A DNA stretch of 64,000 bases. Origin: Pseudoflavitalea sp. G-6-1-2 (GTDB lineage: Bacteria > Bacteroidota > Bacteroidia > Chitinophagales > Chitinophagaceae). The stretch spans positions 1,116,001 to 1,180,000 of the forward strand of contig NZ_JABBGB010000003.1 of the NCBI RefSeq assembly GCF_012927185.1. The letters are read 5' to 3'. The notes under the pieces were generated by a model. That model saw only the letters and a list, made by a program, of their open reading frames with translations. It ran no database searches and was not told the origin of the DNA. Position 1 is the first letter of the stretch; every line of letters begins with the position of its first letter. This document shows positions 24,978 through 32,876 of the stretch, piece after piece. The position numbers were made by a program, and so were the translations under genes.

Positions 24978-27740
24978 TTATCTTTTGATCAGTGTCAGTT
25001 TTGAACCATTCATTATTGCAAAGTATGTACCGCCAGGCAGGTCTTTGATGTTTATTGCATTAATGCCTGTTTGCAGCAGAATATTTTTAACGTTCTTTCC
25101 ATCGGCTGAATAAAGATGAACCGTGCCTGGTTCATTGGTTTCAAAATAGATCATTCCGTTTGAAGGATTGGGATAGGCGAGTAATCCCTCATTTATTTTT
25201 TGTGCAAGCCTTATGATCTGACTGTTTTTGCTGCGTGTATCGATATCCACCATTTTCAACCGGTAGAAAGCCACGGCTTCTTTCTGTGGCAGTTGAAGCG
25301 TGTACTTTCCGGATCCTTTTGCGGGCACTTTTGAAACGGCCTGAAATGCAGCACTGCCGGTACTTTTCTCAATCTCAAAATAATTGAAATTGATTTCCGC
25401 AGCAGTGGACCATTGCAAACTGGCAATGCCATTGTTCAATACACCGGTAAAACTGATCAGCGTTACAGGTAATGCACTGCTGTTCCGTTCATATGCTCCT
25501 ATGTCTATTGCAGTGCCCAGAATGCGCGGATTTCCTGCAATGTCTGTATCTCCCAGAAAAAGGCCGGTAGTATCGGGTGTTCCTGCATTGATGCAGGGAC
25601 TGGTTGCATTGGGATAAATGCCATCGTCGGCTGTTTTCCAGATGCCATCGGCTCCGGCGGGTAATGAAACATCCACAAACGGACTGCTGGCTCCGGTAAT
25701 ATTTCCGGTGCCTGCACGGCTGGTTTGTGTGAAGCTGTTATTGACATTCATCGTACCGGTTTCGTGCCAGATATCGGGATTGGAGGCTGCAGTATTTCCC
25801 CAGAAAACAACATTGGTTGCATTCACATTGTTGTTGTAGTGATCGATTGCTCCGCCTCCGTTATTAGCATGGTTGTTGACGAAGGTTACATTTTTCAGAT
25901 CGAGATTGCTGTTCATGTTGGCAATGGCTCCTCCATCTCCTGTACAGATGTTTCCATCAAAAACACTGTTTTTGATGGAATAGGAAGTAGAACCTGAATT
26001 ATACAATGCACCGCCGTAAGCCGAACGATTATTGGTAAAAATGCAATCACTGATAATTGCATTAGCCGTCCAGCTTGAAATAGCACCGCCACCGCCTAAA
26101 GGTGTAGTAGAGGCAGTGTTATTGGAAAAGATGCAGTTGCTGATACGGGGTAACGAGAGACTTCTGTTGTAGATCGCGCCACCTGATCCATCTTTTGGAG
26201 TTGCTGTATTGTTGATGAACCGGCAATTGCTGATAACAGGAGATGAATATATATTGTACATGCCTGCACCATGAAGTGCGGTTCCGTTGCTGATGGTAAA
26301 TCCATCTAATAAAGCAGTTGCATCGATGCTTTCATTGAAGATGATGCTTTTGCCATTCCCGTTCAATATAGTTTCGTTGGTGTTGGTATTGCGTTGAGCC
26401 ATACTGCCGCCGCCGGTGGGAAAGCCACCGTAAAGATTTAGATTGTTCATTAAGCCGAATGACGTGCGTAGCGTTGGTTTGTAAGTGCCTTTGGCTACAT
26501 GGATGCTGCTGACAAGGGGTTGCTGGCCGGCAGCCAGCATGGCTTCATCGAGTGTTTTGAAAGCGTTGGTCCAGTTACCTCCATCTCCTGATGCTGCTAC
26601 TGATCCGTCAACAAACAATGTATTGTAGGCATTGGGAGTGAACGACGTTTCGTAAGCTCCCATATCGATCTTATTCCCCTGTACTCTCACCGCTCCTGTA
26701 ACATCAGTGGCTGGCAAAACAATGCCCGGAATAGTATTGGTGCCGCTATTGGCTGCAGGACTGTTGTTCGGTATTTTCAAACCATCGTCTGCAGTGCCCC
26801 AGATATTATCAGGGCCTATCGGATTGGCAATATTTACAAAAAGCGGGTTGGTATTCCAGTTGGCGTTATAGCCATCCTGAATAATGGATTGCGTAACTAC
26901 AGTTGGAATTAATGTATTCTGAATTACCATGGCAACGTGGTTTCCAGAGATGATGCAGTTCTGAATCACCGGGGATGAACGCGCCCCGCAATAGATTGCT
27001 CCGGCACCTCCGTTGTTCACAAAATCATTTCCCCAGAATGTGCAGTTGATGATCCTGATAGATATAGGAGCTACGTCATCTATGTAAATTGCTCCTCCCC
27101 AGTACCCTAAATTCTGAGAAAACACGCAATTGATCACTGTTACGTTCGGAGATCTTGCATTGGTGATGCCACCTCCGTATGTAGTGAGGGTGTTGGGCTG
27201 ATTACCTGCAAAAACGCAGTTGATAATACTTGCGGATGAGGAAGCATTGTACATTCCACCTCCATGATTATCTGAAAAGACACAATTGCTGATAGTAGGG
27301 GAGGCCTGGTTATTGAACATTCCTGCTCCATAGCTGGCAGCTCCGCCGTTAATGGTGAAACCATCCAGTAAGGCCGCTGTTGTGATGCCTGCACCATTCA
27401 CAATCGTGCGACCATTATTTCCCCGCAGTATTGATTTGAATCCCAGTTGCAGGTTTCTTTCCATCAGGTAAAGCTCTGTGCCTGCAAAGCCACCGTAGAT
27501 CTTTACGCCTTCTTTCATCGAAAACGATTGTCCACTTACAGCTTGATAGGTGCCCTGCATCACAAAAATACTGTCACCAGCCTGTGCAGTGCCGAGGGCA
27601 TTCGGAAAGGTGATCGGATCTGCCCATGACAGCCCTCCGCCTGTTACTGATGCTGTGGATGTGACGAACCATTTGGTTTGCGCATGTACTGAAAAAGATA
27701 TGCAAAATGTAAGCAGTAGGGAGGTAGAGAGCCTCTTCAT
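24978..27740 (-). CDS. Secreted beta-helix (choice-of-anchor Q) protein with T9SS sorting domain
   Basis: 920 residues with a signal peptide (LLTFCISFSVHAQ) and two successive right-handed beta-helix units of ~350 residues. Each opens with a KTLDEA- or WADPITFPNAL-type strand, then GTY, then NLYGGF or KIYGGF, a TALLDGFTI strand, and many SPTISNC/NCVFSNN coils. Each closes with a GADGIW- or DNIWGTADDG-type block and an IDMGAYE or IDIGAYE motif (choice-of-anchor Q). A C-terminal ~75-residue domain beginning YPNPSNGMIYFET is the type A T9SS sorting signal, so the protein should be exported and attached at the surface. The duplication is clear from repeated anchor motifs. Function could be adhesion or polysaccharide binding; no lyase residues can be assigned. 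Confidence 0.9.
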   Translation of the reverse strand: MKRLSTSLLLTFCISFSVHAQTKWFVTSTASVTGGGLSWADPITFPNALGTAQAGDSIFVMQGTYQAVSGQSFSMKEGVKIYGGFAGTELYLMERNLQLGFKSILRGNNGRTIVNGAGITTAALLDGFTINGGAASYGAGMFNNQASPTISNCVFSDNHGGGMYNASSSASIINCVFAGNQPNTLTTYGGGITNARSPNVTVINCVFSQNLGYWGGAIYIDDVAPISIRIINCTFWGNDFVNNGGAGAIYCGARSSPVIQNCIISGNHVAMVIQNTLIPTVVTQSIIQDGYNANWNTNPLFVNIANPIGPDNIWGTADDGLKIPNNSPAANSGTNTIPGIVLPATDVTGAVRVQGNKIDMGAYETSFTPNAYNTLFVDGSVAASGDGGNWTNAFKTLDEAMLAAGQQPLVSSIHVAKGTYKPTLRTSFGLMNNLNLYGGFPTGGGSMAQRNTNTNETILNGNGKSIIFNESIDATALLDGFTISNGTALHGAGMYNIYSSPVISNCRFINNTATPKDGSGGAIYNRSLSLPRISNCIFSNNTASTTPLGGGGAISSWTANAIISDCIFTNNRSAYGGALYNSGSTSYSIKNSVFDGNICTGDGGAIANMNSNLDLKNVTFVNNHANNGGGAIDHYNNNVNATNVVFWGNTAASNPDIWHETGTMNVNNSFTQTSRAGTGNITGASSPFVDVSLPAGADGIWKTADDGIYPNATSPCINAGTPDTTGLFLGDTDIAGNPRILGTAIDIGAYERNSSALPVTLISFTGVLNNGIASLQWSTAAEINFNYFEIEKSTGSAAFQAVSKVPAKGSGKYTLQLPQKEAVAFYRLKMVDIDTRSKNSQIIRLAQKINEGLLAYPNPSNGMIYFETNEPGTVHLYSADGKNVKNILLQTGINAINIKDLPGGTYFAIMNGSKLTLIKR

Positions 27741-27785
27741 AAGGATAGAAGTTTGATTGCTTTATGGAACTATGAAATGAATCCG

Positions 27786-27793
27786 TAAAGCTA
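27786..27793 (-). promoter_or_regulatory. Possible -7 element TAGCTTTA of the beta-helix gene
   Basis: One mismatch to TAnnTTTG on the minus strand, 45 bases before the ATG. No -33 element was recognised. The rest of the 128-bp gap to the next gene shows nothing else. Confidence 0.3.
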
Positions 27794-27868
27794 ATCACAG
27801 TGTAACGATGCCGGAGGATGAACCTTGTCCTGACTTATAAAGCAGGACAAACTTCAGACCGTGCAGCA

Positions 27869-28843
27869 TCACTTATTCAACTGCTGAAGGTATTCTTTGG
27901 GACTGATGCCCGTTTCTTTCTTAAATGCATTGTAGAATGCGCTGCGCGAGCTGAAACCTGCATCGTGAGCCAGCATTTCGATGGTGTATTTGCGCAATGT
28001 ATCTGCATTGGACAGCTGTTCTTTGATGCAGTTGATCCGGCATACATTTATATAATCTGAAAAACTCTGATGGTAGTGATTGTTGATCAATGAAGAGAGC
28101 CTGTGTTTGCTGATACCCAGTTCTGCCGACAATACGGTGAGACTGATCTTTTTGTTTCTGAACAGTTGTTTGGAGCGGATATGATGATCAATTTGTTCGC
28201 ACTCTTCTTCTGAACGCATCCTGCCCGGAATCTGACTGGTATACTGTTTCTTCAGCCTTGCCAGTGTCAGCGGTTTGATGTTGAGCAGTGAGGCTACATT
28301 CTCCTCCGGCAATCGTTCAATATGTCCGGGTTTGGTTTGAACGAAATACATATATCGTTCCAATGCATTACCTATACGGATGATGTAAGAACGCTCTTGT
28401 GCATCCCGGTAATAATGCTCTACCATTACCCGGAAAATGAAATTGAAATCGAAATAAGTATTGAAGAGTCTTTGCATCACATCGTTGTGCATGGCCAGCA
28501 GTACCGAAGATTCGATGGCCATCACGGTTTCTTTGGATGGCGTTACGCCGTGCAATCCGGTGATGGAACTGACGAACTCGTTCTCGATGGAAATATAAGT
28601 GGTTATCTTTTTCTGGTGGTGTACCGAATAACCCATCATGGCACCTGTTTTGATGAAATACATATGCTGACAGGTTTGTCCCTGCGAGAGCAGTACCTCA
28701 TCTTTCTGCAGCCTGATGGTTCGAACATTGTCGTAAAATTCCTGCTGGAGACTTTCGCTTAACGGGTAGATGGAAGTCAGCATCTGCAGCAGCTGCGCTA
28801 CATCATTTCTGGCAGCTTTCCGGTACTGATGGCCATTTGTCAT
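27869..28843 (-). CDS. Fused cyclic-nucleotide-binding (Crp/Fnr-type) and AraC-HTH transcriptional regulator
   Basis: The ATG at 28843 gives 324 residues starting MTNGHQYRK; the frame upstream of it overlaps the divergent promoter and is unlikely to be translated. Residues ~35-150 form a cNMP-binding beta-roll: LQKDEVLLSQGQTCQHMYFIKTGAMMGYS, then TTYISIENEFVSSITG, then AIESSVLLAMHNDVMQRLF. A Crp-like HTH remnant (LPEENVASLLNIKPLTLARLKKQ) follows at ~195-218. The C-terminus is a full AraC HTH_18 (ISLTVLSAELGISKHRLSSLI, and YTIEMLAHDAGFSSRSAFYNAFKKETGISPKEYL). One polypeptide thus combines a Crp-type sensor with AraC DNA binding. It is transcribed divergently from the Fpg/Nei gene 73 bp away. 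The signal and targets are unknown. Confidence 0.88.
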   Translation of the reverse strand: MTNGHQYRKAARNDVAQLLQMLTSIYPLSESLQQEFYDNVRTIRLQKDEVLLSQGQTCQHMYFIKTGAMMGYSVHHQKKITTYISIENEFVSSITGLHGVTPSKETVMAIESSVLLAMHNDVMQRLFNTYFDFNFIFRVMVEHYYRDAQERSYIIRIGNALERYMYFVQTKPGHIERLPEENVASLLNIKPLTLARLKKQYTSQIPGRMRSEEECEQIDHHIRSKQLFRNKKISLTVLSAELGISKHRLSSLINNHYHQSFSDYINVCRINCIKEQLSNADTLRKYTIEMLAHDAGFSSRSAFYNAFKKETGISPKEYLQQLNK

Positions 28844-28867
28844 TTCTTCAGGATAATCGGTGAAAAG

Positions 28868-28875
28868 TAAAGATA
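28868..28875 (-). promoter_or_regulatory. -7-like element TATCTTTA for the cNMP/AraC fusion gene
   Basis: TAnnTTTA on the minus strand, 24 bases before the ATG at 28843, in the 73-bp divergent region. The -33 element is unclear. Confidence 0.35.
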
Positions 28876-28888
28876 GCAGCTGAATTTG

Positions 28889-28896
28889 TAACTTTA
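28889..28896 (+). promoter_or_regulatory. -7-like element TAACTTTA for the Fpg/Nei gene
   Basis: TAnnTTTA on the plus strand, 20 bases before the ATG at 28917. It sits back to back with the minus-strand element at 28868-28875, so the two genes may share control. Confidence 0.35.
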
Positions 28897-28916
28897 ATAA
28901 CAATAAAATCCATCCA

Positions 28917-29693
28917 ATGCCTGAAATACCTGATCTGGAAGTTTTCAGCAGGCATCTCGGTAAGATGCTTGCAGGCAAAAAGCTTCAGCATGTAAAAGTG
29001 TCGGCTGCTGCGAAACTGAATGTATCCCGCACAAAACTGGCAGGCGCCATCACGGGGCATACGCTCCAAAAAATATATCGCACAGGAAAAGAGCTCCGGT
29101 TTATTTTTTCCAACAAAGAAGTACTTGGTTTTCACCTGATGTTACATGGGAGGTTTGATTGGGAAGAAGAACTGACGGGTAAGCTGAAGCCATTGCTGGT
29201 GCTTGATTTTGGTAAAGACCGGAAACTGGCGCTGTCGGATTTTCATAAACAGGCAAGAGTGATGCTGAATCCAGAGGAAAGTGATGTGCCCGATGTGCTT
29301 TCTCCAAAAGTGAATGTGGCTTTCTGGAAGAAACAGCTCAACTCTCATACGGCGGTGAAAAAAATCATTACTGATCAGTCTGTAGCAAGAGGGCTGGGCA
29401 ATGCATACTCAGACGAAATTCTCTGGCACGCAAAGATCTCTCCTTTTTCTTTCGGAGACAAAATTCCGGCTGCAGCAGCAGGCAAGCTGTCAAGGGCCAT
29501 CAAAAGCACTTTGAAAAAAGCAACCAGTCATATCCTCAAAAATGATCCGAATCCGATAGGAGTTGTACTGCGTGATTTTCTCCTGATCCATAATTCGAGG
29601 AAGAAACTATCGCCGGGTGGTGCTCCGATTTTGTCGAAATCTTCTGGTGGCAGTAAAACTTACTACACAGATGAGCAGGTTCTTTATACATGA
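28917..29693 (+). CDS. Fpg/Nei family DNA glycosylase with a cysteine-free (zincless) finger
   Basis: 258 residues. The N-terminus MPEIPDLE gives the nucleophile Pro2 and catalytic Glu3 of the Fpg/Nei superfamily. Lys58 (TGKELRF) matches the beta-hairpin lysine of Fpg. HLMLHGRF matches the HLGMSG loop. ARGLGNAYSDEILWHAKISP matches the conserved H2TH segment (GxGNxYxxE). The C-terminal finger region (residues ~235-258, GGAPILSKSSGGSKTYYTDEQ) follows the hairpin layout of the family, but all four zinc cysteines are absent, and the usual Arg is replaced by Lys in GSKTYY. The enzyme should remove oxidised bases, starting base excision repair. It ends 11 bp from the convergent arginase-like gene. 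Confidence 0.9.
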   Translation: MPEIPDLEVFSRHLGKMLAGKKLQHVKVSAAAKLNVSRTKLAGAITGHTLQKIYRTGKELRFIFSNKEVLGFHLMLHGRFDWEEELTGKLKPLLVLDFGKDRKLALSDFHKQARVMLNPEESDVPDVLSPKVNVAFWKKQLNSHTAVKKIITDQSVARGLGNAYSDEILWHAKISPFSFGDKIPAAAAGKLSRAIKSTLKKATSHILKNDPNPIGVVLRDFLLIHNSRKKLSPGGAPILSKSSGGSKTYYTDEQVLYT

Positions 29694-29704
29694 AATTTAA
29701 CAGG

Positions 29705-30628
29705 TTATCCATCTGCATGCTGCACCTGAAAATTGAAAGCATTTTCCAGGCATCGAACAATTCCTTTTGCGATTATTTCCTGAGGGTCTTTAGTGGGGTT
29801 GTAGCCTGTGATGCTCATCCCTGCTACTTTTCCTGTTTGCAGCATGCTGTTGATGATAGCGCTGGCTTCTTCAAAACGGAGGCCTCCCGGAAGTCTGTAA
29901 TCCACAGCCGGATTGATATCATCTGCCAGCACATCGGTGTCGAAATGTATCCAGTAGCCTGCCACTGTCATATTATTCAGCAGGGTATGGATGTATTCGA
30001 CAGTAGCAGCTATCCCTTCAGTCTGAACTTTGTTGATCCCAATGCAATGAATTTCTGTTTCGCGGATCTCCTGTGAGCGGTATTTGATGGTTTCTTCCTG
30101 ATCCCGCTGCCCGATATGAATTACATTTTCATCTTTCACGTAGGGTTTCAGTTCATGGATATTGGTGAGCACATCGGGGCCTCTGCCTGTGGCTATTGCA
30201 AGCACCATGTCAGCCACTTCGCCGGTGGTTGATCTTTCGGGCTGATAAAAATCTGCATGCGAATCGATGTAGATCAGTGCATAGTCGGAGATCTTTTTCA
30301 GTTCGGGCAGAATGCCCAGCAGAATGCTGCAATCACCTCCGGCTACCATCGCAAAATGATCCTGGCTGAGCGTGTCAGCTACCGGTTGCATGAGTGTTTC
30401 TGAAAAATCTCTCAGGAGCACAGGGTTGAGACAATTGGTTACCGGATCTCTGTTGGCGCTGTAAAAAGTATTGAAGGTCGGAACCTCTGTCACGGGAGGA
30501 TGAGCTCCGGTTCTTTCAAGCAGACCATTGTTCAGCAATGCCGTTGCCTGCATTTCGGCTGTGTTGGGTCTCAGTCCGAGTATGGATGGCGCTGATATTA
30601 TCCTTATTTTGTAGGGAAGGTTTTTCAT
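29705..30628 (-). CDS. Arginase/agmatinase/formiminoglutamase family ureohydrolase-like protein
   Basis: 307 residues with the ureohydrolase metal motifs in order: GGDCS (~96-100, normally GGDHS), DSHADFY (~122-128, DxHxD type) and HFDTDVLADD (~222-231, DxDxxD type). The first motif has Cys in place of a manganese-binding His. This variant occurs in a subgroup annotated only as 'arginase family', so substrate should not be assumed to be arginine. The enzyme would hydrolyse a guanidino or formimino group in the cytoplasm. It lies 48 bp downstream of the quinone-reductase-like gene on the same strand. Confidence 0.85.
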   Translation of the reverse strand: MKNLPYKIRIISAPSILGLRPNTAEMQATALLNNGLLERTGAHPPVTEVPTFNTFYSANRDPVTNCLNPVLLRDFSETLMQPVADTLSQDHFAMVAGGDCSILLGILPELKKISDYALIYIDSHADFYQPERSTTGEVADMVLAIATGRGPDVLTNIHELKPYVKDENVIHIGQRDQEETIKYRSQEIRETEIHCIGINKVQTEGIAATVEYIHTLLNNMTVAGYWIHFDTDVLADDINPAVDYRLPGGLRFEEASAIINSMLQTGKVAGMSITGYNPTKDPQEIIAKGIVRCLENAFNFQVQHADG

Positions 30629-30649
30629 GATGCAAGGTTTTGTTGCATC
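30629..30649 (-). other. Small inverted repeat directly before the arginase-like start codon
   Basis: GATGCAA (30629-30635) and TTGCATC (30643-30649) can pair around a 7-base loop. On the message this hairpin would sit immediately 5' of the ATG and could affect initiation. It may be chance. Confidence 0.3.
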
Positions 30650-30676
30650 GACCTTCCAAAATAATGCCCACCCTCT

Positions 30677-31255
30677 TTATTGAACGCTTTCTCCCGATAA
30701 TCGTATGCGCTGCAGCCATTTTTTTCTGAATGAATCGGTTGAATTTTTCATTACGGCGATATAAGTCACCTTTACAGGTGATATTCCGCAGAATTGGAGT
30801 GTCCCTTTTTTGAACTGATTGATGGCGGGGCGTTTCATAACCAGCCAATGGTACCATCCCGGAGTGTCTGCTGTTACAATTATGTGGCCTGTTTTCCCTT
30901 TCAGCAGTTTATTGGGTAAGGGCTTACCCGGTATGTTTTCGTAGGTAATGCCGGGAAGGAATACCCGGTCTATGAATCCTTTCATGATGGCAGGATAACC
31001 ATACCACCATACCGGGAAAAACCATACAAGATGATCGGCTTTTTGGATCAGTTCTACTGACGCTTTGAGATCGGGTTCCAGCTCCATTCTTTTTCTGTAG
31101 CCAAACTGCAGGCTGGGATTGAATTGCAGACTGCCGATATCGATACGGGATATTTTTACGTCTGTTTTGCTTAATCCCTGAAAGTAGGCATTTGCCAGTG
31201 CGTGATTGAAACTTTCTCTATCAGGATGTCCGTTGATGATGAGTACATTTTTCAT
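30677..31255 (-). CDS. NAD(P)H-dependent flavodoxin-fold quinone reductase (NQO/MdaB type)
   Basis: The ATG at 31255 gives 192 residues starting MKNVLIINGHPDRESFNHALA, the classic FMN/FAD loop of the NAD(P)H dehydrogenase (quinone) family. A longer TTG start exists but has no support. Other landmarks are VWFFPVWWYGYPAIMKGFIDRVFLPG (~75-100, quoted here as positions of the W-x-P-x-W-W-x-x-P motif) and HIIVTADTPGWYHW (~120-134). It reduces quinones or nitro compounds by two electrons in the cytoplasm. A Crp/Fnr-type regulator gene lies 56 bp upstream in the same direction and is the likely regulator. Confidence 0.88.
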   Translation of the reverse strand: MKNVLIINGHPDRESFNHALANAYFQGLSKTDVKISRIDIGSLQFNPSLQFGYRKRMELEPDLKASVELIQKADHLVWFFPVWWYGYPAIMKGFIDRVFLPGITYENIPGKPLPNKLLKGKTGHIIVTADTPGWYHWLVMKRPAINQFKKGTLQFCGISPVKVTYIAVMKNSTDSFRKKWLQRIRLSGESVQ

Positions 31256-31311
31256 TTTGCCTGTTTGCAGCAAAATAACAGGGTAGATTCATGGGTAAAA
31301 AGGACAAATGT

Positions 31312-31869
31312 CTAAATCGATTTGCGTAGTCTGCTCAGGTGCCGTTGTGTAATGCCCAGATATGAAGCCAGATGATTCAGCGGAATTTGCTGAACATACT
31401 CAGGGTGGTTTTCCAGTAATCGTTTATAACGTTTCTCTGCAGGCTCTTTCAACAAAGAGATCACGCGTTTTTCCATGGTGATGAACTCTGCTTCTGCTAT
31501 CGCTTTGCCGAAACGAAGCCAGTTGACGTGTTGTTTTTCCAGTTGAATCAGGGCCTGATGCGGGATTACAAATATCTCCGTGTCGGCCGCTGCAACAATG
31601 TTTTCTTCGGTTGGAGTTTGGGTGATGAATGATGCATACGCTGTAATAAACGATCCCGGAAAGAAAAAGCAATAGGTGATCTCTTCTCCTTCGCTATTGA
31701 TATAATAAGACCTGAATAATCCTGATTTTACAAATGCCACTGACTTGCAGGTATGGCCCTCAGTAATAAAGAGTTCGCTCTTCTTTAAGGATTTTTCATG
31801 TCCTGCCTGAACGGCAAGTCCGATCTCTTCATTGGTGAGAATGTTGAATGATTGCAGGTATTCTTTCAT
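31312..31869 (-). CDS. Short Crp/Fnr-type transcriptional regulator
   Basis: 185 residues. The cNMP-binding beta-roll spans ~25-120 (ELFITEGHTCKSVAFVKSGLFRSYYI, then EITYCFFFPGSFITAY, then AAADTEIFVIPHQALIQLEKQ). A compact C-terminal HTH follows (IPLNHLASYLGITQRHLSRLRK, ~160-185). This short form is frequent in Bacteroidota and lacks obvious cAMP or Fe-S residues. It lies 56 bp before the quinone-reductase-like gene, which it probably controls. A TATATTGC sequence sits before the start but is a weak promoter match. Confidence 0.88.
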   Translation of the reverse strand: MKEYLQSFNILTNEEIGLAVQAGHEKSLKKSELFITEGHTCKSVAFVKSGLFRSYYINSEGEEITYCFFFPGSFITAYASFITQTPTEENIVAAADTEIFVIPHQALIQLEKQHVNWLRFGKAIAEAEFITMEKRVISLLKEPAEKRYKRLLENHPEYVQQIPLNHLASYLGITQRHLSRLRKSI

Positions 31870-31896
31870 AGATGAATAGGTGCAATATACTTCAGT

Positions 31897-32796
31897 TTAT
31901 TTCTTCACCTCGGTAACCTTTAGGTTTGTGCCGTCCCAGGTGTAGGCTCTGCTTTTCTTCTCTGTTACTTCAAGAATGGGTTCTCCGTTCTTGTCTAATT
32001 TCTTTTCGTTGCTTTCTTCTGTTTTGCTGTTCCAGAAGATCATATCAGGCTTGCCATTCTTCTCGTTGGGGAAAGTGAAATTTTCATCGTGATAATACAC
32101 GCCGGCATCTCCAACAGTCATTTTACCGGGGAGTTGCACCAGCTGATTGTTTTTGGTGAATGCGAGGTAATGATACATGGTTGGGATGCCGCAGGCTTCT
32201 CCGCTGAAAGTGAACACGAGGATCTGCTGAACATTGGTGAGCCCCATGCCGCTCATGATCTTGGCTTCGCTCCAGTTGGCGCTTTCATCATCGGGAGTGG
32301 CGAAGGAAGCTTTCGCAATGATCTGGCCATTCTGCACCACTTTCAGTTTCATCAGAAAGTAAGATAATTTATGTTTTCTTCCATCTGCCACTATGGTGCT
32401 GTCGAATTTGCGTTCGGGTGCATACACGTATTTGATATCTCCTCTGCGCAAAGGCATGCAGCTGACTAGTCCCTGCCAGATATAACCGGTTTTCTGTGAG
32501 CCGTTCTTGGTGTAGTAGACAGCCAGCCAGGGACCTTGCATGCCACGGATGGTAAGGGCCTGTTTTTCAACTTTGGCTACCTGAATATTGTCTCCGGCAA
32601 ATAATGTATCCAGTGGCGGTTGTTTTGTATCGGGTGAAATGCGCACGTAGGCTGTATCGGCGAAAATATATCTTTCGATGGGAGTGTCGCCGGGATAGAG
32701 GCCCCAGCTGCGGAAATCGGAATAACGGGTATCATCGTCCTGTGCATGTGCAGCAACAGTAAATGCGAGGCAAAGAATAGCAAATAGTGTTCTCAT
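31897..32796 (-). CDS. Secreted SH3-like domain protein of unknown function
   Basis: 299 residues with a signal peptide (LCLAFTVAAHAQ). Residues ~45-115 read as a bacterial SH3-like fold (TAYVRISPDTKQPPLDTLFAGDNIQV, then WLAVYYT...KTGYIWQGLV). The remainder is beta-rich and ends in a highly charged DKNGEPILEVTEKK tail without a sorting domain. I do not recognise a family-specific function; a periplasmic binding or sensor role is possible. It has its own promoter-like TAGTTTTG upstream and is followed by the Crp/Fnr gene after 27 bp. Confidence 0.7.
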   Translation of the reverse strand: MRTLFAILCLAFTVAAHAQDDDTRYSDFRSWGLYPGDTPIERYIFADTAYVRISPDTKQPPLDTLFAGDNIQVAKVEKQALTIRGMQGPWLAVYYTKNGSQKTGYIWQGLVSCMPLRRGDIKYVYAPERKFDSTIVADGRKHKLSYFLMKLKVVQNGQIIAKASFATPDDESANWSEAKIMSGMGLTNVQQILVFTFSGEACGIPTMYHYLAFTKNNQLVQLPGKMTVGDAGVYYHDENFTFPNEKNGKPDMIFWNSKTEESNEKKLDKNGEPILEVTEKKSRAYTWDGTNLKVTEVKK

Positions 32797-32814
32797 GAAT
32801 TAATATTCTGGCCT

Positions 32815-32822
32815 CAAAACTA
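32815..32822 (-). promoter_or_regulatory. Bacteroidota -7 promoter element TAGTTTTG
   Basis: A perfect TAnnTTTG match on the minus strand, 18 bases before the ATG of the SH3-like protein gene. A -33 TTTG is not evident. Confidence 0.45.
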
Positions 32823-32876
32823 TTACATTTTTCCGGGCTGTGCTATCCCGGAAAACAGGTAGAATCGATGTTGGCA

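Noticed and set aside
30629-30649. Riboswitch or terminator before the arginase-like gene
   Set aside because: Only a 7-bp hairpin without T tract or larger structure; retained as a minor inverted repeat only.
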